Shown here in pieces: positions 36,901 through 48,900 of a stretch of DNA of 64,000 bases (position 1 is its first letter; every line of letters begins with the position of its first letter). Under the pieces are notes generated by a model. That model ran no database searches. It was not told the DNA's origin and saw only the letters and a program-made list of their open reading frames with translations. The translations under genes were made by a program, and so were the position numbers. The stretch covers positions 11,848,651-11,912,650 of the forward strand of contig CP137679.1 in assembly GCA_037976565.1 (NCBI GenBank), in the 5' to 3' direction. Source of the stretch: Mesocentrotus franciscanus. Its lineage: Eukaryota; Echinodermata; Echinoidea; Camarodonta; Strongylocentrotidae.

Positions 36901-39900
36901 ACATGCAGATTAAGACAGAGCTCTCTCATCAACTCTGTCATAATCAAAGTGACATACTGCTTCTGTAAAAGCACATCAATAAATCTTCTGAAGTCTATAG
37001 ATTCTTCTTTTTAATTTCATGGCAATCGACTCTCCACAGAGCTTCCAATACATACTTTTAAAGGGATTTACAGATTACTGCTCCCTCATAATCACCTATA
37101 TACGAAGGGTTCATCTATGAACTATCACTTATTTTAATATATAAAGCTTTGTTTACACAATTTCCAAGAGTTCTAAACTCCCTTTTCTGCTTCAAATTGA
37201 GTATTTCTTAGAACAAAAATTACTCCACAAAGTAAAACATCATACAGTGTACCACAAACAGATCTCCTATAGCTGAATAGTTTTCTGAAAATTATGATTT
37301 GTCCAAACATCTTCTGATACACTATTTTGAAGAGATATAAATTCAGAGTACTGCTGCCAATACGATAATAACTACAATGAATACTGCTCCCCTCTGTTAT
37401 AATTATAGCCTAAAAAATATACCTCTTTAAATCACCAGTCAATTAAGCTTCCACTATAGTTTTGATGGGTCTAAAACTCACTTTACTGCTCCAAAAATGA
37501 TAATTCTGACAACGAAACTTGCTTCCCTGAGAGTAACCACTACCAGAATATGTTTTCTGCTAGATCTTGTTGTCAGATACCAATAAAATTAATGGTGGAT
37601 GGGAGTTATGGAATGTAAGGTACATATTGTTATTTGATGCATAATTAATCAAGCATGAATGGATGGTACTCAGCATGCATTGTGGCTGTTCACTCTAGCG
37701 GAACAAATCAAATTTCATCAGAAACGGGACCCTCGGAAATGGCATTATAAAATCAGTGGAGTGGATATTTAAACAATAAGCAAATGCTGAGAGGAAATAT
37801 CCTTTAGATAGTAACCTGATATGCCAGTACAATTTCTGATAGTGAGATATTTTCCATTACATAGCACCATTGTAACATATTGATATGGTATAACTCCTAA
37901 ATCCTAATGTATATTCTCCTTGTTAAAAGGTGTTTCAAGCTGGTACAGTTTACATGAAATACTTCTGTACTATTAAAAATACATTACAAAAATCGGCAAT
38001 CCTCTGCACACTTCCAGCAACTTCTCTATTGACCCAGTTCTCAAAAGACAAAATATGTAATACCTAAGTAATGTGCTGCTAATATGCAACACTAAACAAG
38101 AGCAATATAGCAACCTTTCATTTTATTTTCTCTCCCCATTTTTTTTCTCTGCTTAGAATCTTTACCTATTTTCCCTCAAACATTTACATTGCAAACAACA
38201 CAATGTCTTTTCTTTCATACCAATAATTGCATTCCATACACACACATATAATTATATAACCCATTGCCTGTGGAGTTGGTTGATTCCTGTATCAAACACA
38301 CATGAATGAGAAAATTCAGAAGTCTTCGGTTTAACAGTATTTTCTTCACCTCACAAACACACACACTAATTCCGATTCAACGCAACCAAACAATCGCACC
38401 ATCAATCAAATCTACAAGCATCTCATTCTTGTCTCTAGAAGTAAAACATTCAACAGTTTGTATTTCCTACCTTGACTAGTCTGTCCTTTTCTTGGAGTCC
38501 TTTAGTCAGCCTCTGAATGGCCTTCTCCTTTAGATCGAGCTGATGCTGGCTATCATCAAGGAGGTTCTAATTTAATAACGAAAAGAAAAAGAAAGGAAAT
38601 TATAGATGCTGTCATACTTTGAAAAGTAATCCTAGTAAGGCTGCGACGAGTACTCGAATACTCGAGTACACAATCATACAGTCATACACAGGGTGTCACT
38701 GTCAACTCACCACTCAGAAACTGGGACCAAATCTCCGGATTTCTGTTTGGACTCGGAGGAATATTTGTCTGTCATCTTTAGTTTTACAACTATCATTGTT
38801 TCAATTATTTGTCAAAAATTCAAAAGCACAAATAGGCGCTTTCAACAGTAACTTGAAGTAAAATCGCGTGGGTTTTCAGAGACAAACCTTCGTAGTGTTC
38901 GTAGTATGGTGTTGGCAAAAAAAAAAAAAATCAAAAAATTCAAAAAATTCAAAAAATTCAAAAAAATTCAAAAAAATTCAAAAAAAACACATGGCGTCCG
39001 AATATTCGAGTACTTGCCTGTAAGCCTAGGAGTGTACTCGAGTACCTCATTACACGGTTATGCACAGCCCTACTACAATATACACAACCTGACAGATTCC
39101 AATGTTGCCATACTTTGAAAAGCCATCCAAGTACAATATACACACAACCTGACAAATGTTCCAATGGCAAACCATTTTGTTGACAGTAATTGCTTTTCCA
39201 AGCCCTTGGCACACAAATTCTTCCACACTGTGTATTACAATGGAACAATGGAACAAAATAAAACATTTTGATAATTTACCTGGTAATGTTGTTCAATGGC
39301 ATCTGCATTTTCTTTGGATTTCGCTTTTGCATCTTGAAGTTGGTCCTTTAAAAGCTGCAAATTAAAAGAAATTAAAAAGTAACATTATTACATTTCTAAG
39401 GGTGCGTTCAAGCGATTTTTTGTAGCTAGAATCACAAATCAAAACACTGTTACAAAACACGGTTACTGCGGGAGATCGTTCAAGCGATATTCCATCAACG
39501 CTGATTCTTGCTCATTTCAAGCCCACCCAGGAAGGATAGATATAGATAGCGATAATATATATTATAGATAACGACGTCATAGAATCATGATTGAGATCTC
39601 CGTTGCGTTCAAGCGATTTTTAAGTGACCGTGATTCTGCAGAATCACGTTACAAAAAGCATCTTTTCAGCGTTTCATGTTTGCGCTTTTAAACACGTTTA
39701 TTTTTACGACCGACGAAAAATCACTTGAACGCAACCGTGTTTTAAACTAAACGTCTTTGAAAACCGCGTTTCTAGGGTGAAAAAGTGTCGCTTGAACGCA
39801 CCCTAAAACTACTAGAAAGGAAGACTACCAGTTAAACCTACAAGGACATGCAAACTTTTTTTGTTCTTCATTTTTGAGAAGTTGGCAGTAAGAGAGAATT

Positions 39901-42900
39901 TCTGATGTACCTTCATTGTATCATCTTTCTGCTTCGTCATGCCATCTGTTTGGTCCTCTGCTTCTTTCACCTCGTCTCGAAGCCTCTCTAACTCATGCTG
40001 TTTCCTGGCCATTGAACGCTGCAATCGCTGCAGTCAAAGAAATGTTGATACCACGCTTATGTTACATACTCCTTGCATTACAAAGATACGTACATACACA
40101 TCTTATTAAAGCCCGTCTGCACTCGTTTGGCCAGGAGGGATTAGACCTCCCAGCGTGGTCACTGATAGGTGTTTATCTCATCAACTCAGCTCTCAATTAA
40201 CATAAGAAAAAGAGGATCATGGGGGACCAACAGGCACCGCTTAGGCATTGTTTTCTATATAGAGGGAGCAAGTAGCTATAAGTACTGCAGTGGGGCTTTA
40301 AAGCATACCAAATATTTGTCTCAACAGATTAAAGTCAAACAAATGTTATGGTATCATTTCAAATTCATTGCATAACTAAATGAAATAATAAAAGGAACTT
40401 CAATGACAAGTAGACTTGCTAACTTCTGAATTCTTTAATTCCCTAAAGTATAATACAGCAAATACTGTAAGCAAAAGGTTAAATGGTTGTTTATGCAGGT
40501 AGGCAAAACAATTCTGTTGTTCATCATGAAACAAGAAATATTGTAGATCTAAAATGGATTAAAATAAAACGTTTCTTGCTTTTGAAATTTGAAATTGCTA
40601 TTACCCAAGTGTAATAATTTGAGGAGGAATATGTATAAGATTGATATTAAAAGTGAAAAATACTGGTGAAAATGATTATCTCACCTCATTTTCTAGATCT
40701 TTGGTGTGCAACTGTGATCTCATATCGGCTAGCTTCTCTTCCAATTCTGACATGGAAGATTGCTGCTGCTCGATACCCTGATGTACAAACATATGCAAGT
40801 CATATTCTATTAAACTAGAGCTAATTCAGTGAAAACAATAGCAACAACAACAGGAACAAAATCCAGTTCACAACAATTATCTACACTTGAATCAACTCAA
40901 TACAATGCAATTTAATCTCAAAGTCAATTTGATTATTATTCAACTTAAAATCTACCCATTTAATTCAATTCAAGTTTGTATATTCAAATGTTCAATGCAA
41001 TTTAGTCCAGATTTTAGACAGTACACAAAAGCGATTTTGCCCCATGCATAAATTGTACTTTGAATAAATGTCTGAATTAAGGACTAGCTCCAAATACATG
41101 TATCACAAGCAACTTTCAAAATAAATAAAATCGGTGTGATTTAAATACACAGTGATATCAGACCAAGGAAATAGATTAGGGAAAAAAGAAGATAACCACA
41201 TAAATAACATAGGGATGAGGAAATAATATATTTAATGAGTACACGGAACAAAGAAGTACAGAAAGCTGAAATTAATACATGCATGAAAGAGTGGAAGACA
41301 AAATGCAAAAAGAAAACTGCACTATAAAAGTTATGAACGCACATGACAATCTCAGATGTATACTAAAGTGTGATTCTTTGAAATATTGACTGTTTGGAGG
41401 CAAAAAGGCGTTAACTCTGTGGTCAAGTATATGAGTTAACACCCTTCTGGCTCAAAACAGACGATGGTACGACTTCCTATTACCTTAAATGCCATTGTTA
41501 AAGGGAAACATCAAAGAGAAACAGGATACACCACTGATAATAAATCCACAAATACAACAGGGAAAAATCCTGGAATACATCCTATACGGAGGATTATCAC
41601 ACAGTGCAATGTCTATCTGCTCAATAGATGTCTGAGTGAGAGTGTATTATTGTACAACAGATCATGTTGGGACTGGTCATGCATGACTGAGTCAACTAGA
41701 GGACAAGTTGAATAACAAATCTACATCTACAGGAACAGGTTGGGATACATCCTTCAATGATCAGAAGCATACGATACAACGGCTATCTGTTCAGTCGCAA
41801 TATCTGAGTGAGAGTGTATTATTGCACAACAGATCATGTTGGGACTGGTCAGCTATATGGGGCATGACTGAGTCAACGAGGGAACAAGTTAGTGCTTGTT
41901 TGGGATGGCATAATGAGAAAGGATGGAAAGGGAAGGATGGTCATAATTATAACATCCACATAAAAATCAGGTATATTACAAGCTGCTTGCCATTTTAATC
42001 CAGTATCTCGAAGGGGATTGAGTGAGGCTCAAGGCATACTGGAAAATATAATAGTAGAAAATTCTACAAGATATTGTTCTTGGCTTCATCTAGTGCCTTA
42101 CACAAGGTTTTGAATTCTCAGAGGATGCACATGAAGGAGAACTGTCTCTTTTCATGCAGTATTTATCCAACCCTTAGGAATGGAATATACAGATATTTTT
42201 TTTATTGGATCAGTGATTAGTTGTTGATCAGTTTCCAGGCAAAAAAAGGCAAGAGGAAGGGTGTGCATTTTGCTCCATCTTTTGAAAAATTAACCTAAAC
42301 CCTCTTTCATTTTGCACAGAAAAGGAAAGATAAGATGGATGCTTTGTGGAAGCCAACAAAGGACTTGCAGAAGCAAACATGAAAACGTTACAGTGCAGTC
42401 AACAAGAATAGATGGATGGATTCAAAGGATAAATCAATTTGGTGAGTTCAAATATAAAGTTAATCTTCATCTTTAGTTCTGGTTATGGAATTTCATTTGG
42501 AGAGAAACTGGCATAAATTAATTCTGATTTATTAGTCATGCTCTAAATGAGTTGTTTAGACCATTACAAATCTATTTTTTTAATGAAAGCTTTAGCTATT
42601 ATACATTTTCTATCATGATGCCTTGGTAGGTGGCTGTATCCGTAGTCTTTGAAATTAGTGAAAATGTAAAGAAAAGTTCATCTTATTCTCAGAGAAGCCA
42701 TTTACCATCATTACCAGAACACAAGATTTGAAATCAATGATGAGAAGGAGATGAAATTCAAAGAAGAAATCATGAAAGAGGAACATGGTAAGATATACCA
42801 TAATGAGGAGAACAAAAGGGTACATGACAGAAATGAAGTACCAGTGTCTGCTCACCTCATGCTTCTTTCGCTCTGCCTTGTTGACTCTCTCGTTAGCCTT

Positions 42901-45900
42901 TGTGAGGGCCTCCTCCATGTCCTCTATTTGGTCACATAGTTGTTGAATCTGCATCAAACCAACCAAAATAATAAATACATTTTTAAAATTTGATTCTGTA
43001 TTATAAACCAACCTTCCTTTGTGTGAATACATCTCTGCAAGTGGCACTTATGTATGTCGAAAATTAAAGGACGGAAGGATGTTGACTACCGGTAATATCA
43101 TCTTACACAGATTTAACACACTTTGCTTCTCAGCACATAACATCTACATAGAGCAATCAAATGTTTAATTGAAATTTAAATATACGTGTACATGTATCTT
43201 TTGATTTTTCCTTATTACTTATAGAATGGATACCCATAGGACTGAACAATCAAATTGAGTTATGATTCACAAGGACGAACATGAATGTGAACTTCTTCCA
43301 ACCTCATTTCAATTGAATAGATCAAATTTAATCAAATTTGATTTTCATAAAGCAATATTGTAATGTAAATGGTTGATTAACCTCTTTGTCTTTTGCTCTG
43401 ACCATCTCTGTCAGTCCTTGGATAGCCTTAGCTCCTTTCTTTCCACCACTCTCAAGTGTTGCGATCTCTGCGTCTTTGTCTTTCACTTTACCATCCAACT
43501 CCTGGAAAGCAACAAAAATAAACATTACTAACCATAAAATCTGCTTTAATGCTAATTGCTATTAAAGGAACTAACGTAAAAATACAAAAATATGATTAAA
43601 AATTGCTTTCCAGTACATCTACTTGTATTTTCAAACTTGTCTCAATTTTTCTTTTTTTTCATTGTTCCTACTTTTGCTTTGCACTTCAGGCACATTATTC
43701 GTGAGGAGTGGCACACTAAAATAAATACTCTATAGACTATAATGCCTATTATTATTAACAATTATGGCTTCGAGCTTTACTCAATGTGGTATACATGTAT
43801 CAACCGCAAATTATTAAAGATTATTGGGACTTTCATTTTTTAAAAGTATGCTAATGATTCTTTTTTTCTCATCAAAGATGGAAACTGGTGACTGAAGATA
43901 ATATGAAGCTTTACATAACATCTAATGGGGCGTTGCAAGAAAGTTGCAATTGATTGCAAGTTGCGATTGATTGCAATTTGCAAAATTTGCAACTGATATT
44001 TGCAATCGATTGCAACTCAACTTTCTTGCAACACCATAATAGTCTCCTAAATTTCCTTGGATTTTGTTAGGATTTAAGTTTTTGACAATTCAATGAAGTT
44101 AACTAGATCTAGCTTTTATTCTCCCCCCCTCCCTTTCTCTCTCTCTCTTACTAATGGGGCGATGCAAGAAAGTTGAGTTGCGATCAATTGCAAATTTGCA
44201 ATTAATCGCAAGACTTGCGCTTGATTTTGGAGATTTGCAATTGATTGCAACTTTCTTGCAACGCCCCATAAGACACACTAAATAAAAATTCTAAAAATGC
44301 AAAAATGCTAGCATCACGGCCATGTATAAAAGAAACTAACAAGATGTGGATAAAGAACAATGGTTGATGATTTGCATTTATTCACAGAAAATGTGTAGAT
44401 CTTAATTGCCAAAACTACATCTAGTCAAAATTGTAGTGATCTGTAAAAAATCCTGTACACTTGGCAGAAGACAGTTATGACAGTTACAATACGAAAAATA
44501 AATAATGTTCTTACCTTGATTACTTTTTGTGACACCTTCAACGCATTTTCAATGTCCTAGAAAGGAGGTAGAGAAGAAAGACACAAACATGAATAAAATA
44601 CTTAAGAACAGCTTTTCAAACTACACAATTGAACTGATGAACTAGTCTAGAAGTTATTGACATCTGTATTTTACCTTCTCAAACCGAATGACAAGTTTAA
44701 CCAATTTCACATTATCTTGTGTCATATTCCTCTCTCCATTTCATCTTTTTTTTCATATTAGTTGAATTTAATGTATTTAATTTTATTACTGAATTTGATA
44801 TCTTCAACCGGTACTCAGGATTATGCTTCCCAAATAATATATGAAGTTATTAAGAGTATTACATGTACCGGTACATGCTCAAAAAAAAAAAAAAAAGATG
44901 GTACCTTGATGTTCTTTGCTTTGTTTCTGATTTCATCCTGGAATTGTTCAGTTGCATCTTCCAACTCACGAACTCTCTTCTCCTGCTCCAGATACACATC
45001 CTAAAAGGCCATTTAAAGAAAAGAAAATAATACATGAATCCTGAATCATTCTTCTTAACTTTCAGGTATGTATTAATTATCATGGAGGGATGGGGAAATA
45101 CATGATCTGTTGTTTGTTGTGGTCTGTTAATGGTTATGTTTGTCATTTTATAATGTACCAGTAAAAGTTATTGTGTACACTTTATTAACAATTACCATAT
45201 TATTTTGTCTATTATGTATATACATTATAGGGTCGGCCAACTATAAAGGATTCTCCTTTCTGGCTACTACCCTCTTTTGCAATAATCTGTACATATTTTA
45301 TCCATGTACATTATTATTAAATGGTAGGATGACAATAGCCTTTGTGTTAATAATTGCCATATGCTCTCGAGCTGACCATAAGGTAGGAATACTCCCCAGG
45401 GAGTGGAGATAGTGTGCGCGAATGAATCCGATGACTGGGGTAATAATATCAGTGTTTAGAGACAGTATTTTGTACAAAGCACTATATAAATCCAGATTAT
45501 TACAAACAATATCCATAAATGCTGAATAAAATAAAATAAAATAAGAAGTCACTATTGATCATCTCACCTCATATTGTTTGCGTATCCTCTCCTTGTCTCT
45601 ATCTTGACCTCTTCCTGCATCTTTCTCAATATCCTTTAGTACCACAATGGATGGATGAAAGAATAATGGAACATCAATATCCAAACATTGAAGAAGAAAT
45701 GTTCATCTTGATTCTAGTGACAATTCATGTTTATATATGATCAAAAACTTGCTTCTGTGTGTCATTAGCACTATCTCAATGCTTAGATGCATGAAAGAAA
45801 TCAAATTATTTATCAATTTGTCTTGTAAAGACTCTTTCAGATTTGACGCGGCAAAACTACGCCATTTTTTTATGACGACATAAAGATGACACTCACATTT

Positions 45901-48900
45901 CTGTATCTTAAAACACAGTGATGAGTGTTCAGTGAATATGCGCAAGTCCTTTGTTGTGCGCATTTGCCATTCATTTACACATAAAAAACGTGGTAGCTTT
46001 TCTTTTGGCGGCAGTTTACCCTGCCATATCTGAACAAGCCTTGATAAATAACTTTTAGGAAAACGATAAAGATTTATCACATTGAATGAGAATGGGAGAA
46101 ATATTTTACTCACGTCCATTTGGTCCTCTTTCTCCTGTAGCTGATCCTTGAGTTTGTTGACCTCTTCTTGTAAGGGTTGTACCGTCTTCCTGGCTGTAAG
46201 GACCTTCTCATCGTTCAGTCTTCCTATGATTTGATCCTTGGCTCTGAGTGCCGAGTTAAGTTGTTCTATCACCCTGTAAAAAAAATATAAGATACATAAT
46301 AATGTTATTTTTTTTCATGTAGTACGATGAAGTAATATGTGCGATTCATTATTACATCTATCATAAATCAGATGAAGGGAGGCCTGAGGAGACATAGGGC
46401 GTTTGAACCTTCAATAGTCATGACAATGCTACTGCATGTGCTCATACTTCATAATATTTTGTTCAACTACACACAAGGATACTGTATATAATGCTAATGA
46501 GAAACTTTTCTCCTCAATTAAAAGTTGCCACTGACTAATAACTTGTCATATATAGATCAATGACCCCTACTATGATAGGTACTACAAGTATGACGAAAAC
46601 CCTTATACAGTGAAACCTGTCTATAAAGACCACCCAAGGGAGACAAGAACAGTGGTCTTTATAGGCAGGTGGTCTTTATGTACAGGTTCCTTTAGTACAT
46701 GGTTCCATGAAAACCATTTTCAAGAGAAACAAAAAATGTGGTCTTTGTAGACAGGCGGTCTTTCTATACAGGTGGTCACTAAAGCAGGTTTGACTGTACC
46801 TTGTTCAGCTACACATAAGGGTATATATTGCTAATGGAAACTGTTCTCAATTAAAGTTGCCACTGACTAATAACTTGTCATAGATCAATGACCTCTACTA
46901 TCATAGGTACTACAAGTATGACTAAAACCCTAATAAATGTAAGTCTTTATCTGTATCTATAATAGAGTATCGCTAGATTTTTTTGTGGATGGTTCACTGA
47001 TGCTGATTTTGCAGCAATATTATATATTTATAATATATAAAGCTTATGCAAGTATTTGAGACTGATCCGTTTCAAATCAAGAAAGTTTTGCGAATATAAA
47101 CCACTCCCAAAATTTGCAAAAGCTTCTTGCATGTACAAGTTTTAAGTTTTACAGAAATTGAGAGGTGTCAGAAAAGGAAGAATGAAGAAGCAGATTTGAG
47201 TAGCAGATTGCAAAATTTCTCATTCCGAAGAGCAAGAATATAAAAGAAAAAAGAGGAAGATAAAATGACAGAACATAATGAATGAAAAAGAAAAAAAGAA
47301 ATACGGTCAATCCTGCTTTAGTGACCACCTGTATAGAAAGACCACCTGTCAACAAAGACCACATTTTTTGTTTCCCTTGAAAATGGTTTCTCATTGAAAC
47401 ATGAACTAACGGAACATGTACATAAAGACCACCTGCGTATAAAGACCACTTTTCTTGTCTCCCTTGGGTGGTCTTTATAGACAGGTTTCTCTGTAAATAC
47501 GACATAATAACCAGGTAGACAAAAATCATATCTAATAGAGAGAGAGAGGGTGGAGGGTGGAAATTAGGCCAAAAAAAAAAAATCATTTGGTTGTCCTCGA
47601 CCGCCCGCTCCTCATTTTCGGCCCGCTCGTTTTTTTTTTTTTTTAGATTTTTTTTTTTTTTTTTAAAGAATATACATTTATTTTGGAGCAATTTTAAACG
47701 CCAAACATACCATTTGATGCATGTTGCAAGGATCAAAATGTGTCCCGTCGCCAATTTGGTCCTTTTAGTACGCAATTATGTCTTTAATAGAGAAGAGGAG
47801 GGAGTTTTCGGCCGGGTGGCAGTTTTCGGTGGGTCCGTTGTATGCATGGTAGCACAATACACATATCACACACATACAAAACATATCAGAGTCACAGGAG
47901 AACCACATTTGCAATAGAAAATGTATCCTTAAATATCACATTTTAGCGATGTAATCGGCAGTTCCGCTACCTGAATCTGAAAAATCGAATATCTTACGCG
48001 TGTCTGTAAGGAAGATGGGTACCAAAACCTGAGCTGTATTTCAAGTATTTTTCAGATTTAGATCACTATTTTTCGTGTATCGCAAGATCAATAGTGTCTC
48101 CCGCACGTATTAAATCATTGCAGCCGGATCACCACAGGTATAGTTTTTGGCGCCCGAGCTCTGGCGTGGGATACCTGCTCGCCGCACGAACAAACGACGC
48201 GCTGGCGAACGAACAACGCGCTGCGCTCCTATAGACGCACGTACGCTTTACATGCAGACGAAAACTGCCTCGCTATAGCCAAAAACTACCTCCGAAACAG
48301 CGAAAATGAAAATGACTATTGACATGGCAATTCATGATTTTTGGCCGGGATTCTTTTTGTGTTTAAATAATAATAATATTGGCTTCATGATTTGAACAGA
48401 AAATGAAAATAAATAGGAAGTAATGAGTCCATATGAAGAAGAAAACAAATGGAGGAAAAAAAAAAAAAAAAATCCGCCCGCCCGCCCCTACTCCAGAAAA
48501 GCAATCGAGGACAACCAAACAACTTTTTTTTTTTGGCCTTAGGGCATAAATAAGAATGTAATTGTAAAGAGGGAACATTTAACAAGAGTAATAATACATA
48601 TTTCTGGCATTATACAATGCTTTACAATAAAAAATGTAATATGTAAATTGGTAGTGCTGCATAAAAACCTGCATATACCAGTTCTTTTGGGAAGTTTGCA
48701 TGCTAGTGTACATGACTACATGTTAATCATGGCTGTGTGCATGGTATACCACACGGGGCTGTTCAAACTCGGCGATAGAACCATCACCCGACGCTTTAGC
48801 AGACGCTTTAGTAGACAAGACGTCACATTCTGTATCTCTGCAATCATAAGCCACACTTTAATCCCTAGTCAAATATAGTCCTGCACTTGACTGAGGTTGG

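Larger units (their letters stand above)
12251..46113 (-). other. Remaining CDK5RAP2 introns longer than 300 bases
   Basis: Introns at 15277-16010, 22300-22649, 25590-25940, 26013-26387, 26843-27244, 27345-28029, 29188-30070, 32029-32495, 40028-40684, 42949-43381, 44557-44904 and 45634-46113 contain nothing beyond listed items. Positions 27830-28020 share taggaatcattcctccaaaa and ggttggcagctat with 30895-30945, a small dispersed repeat. Confidence 0.6.

Noticed and set aside
47149..47775. 208-codon minus-strand open frame
   Set aside because: It runs through a foldback element and poly(A) tracts, with an amino-acid composition typical of translated intron.
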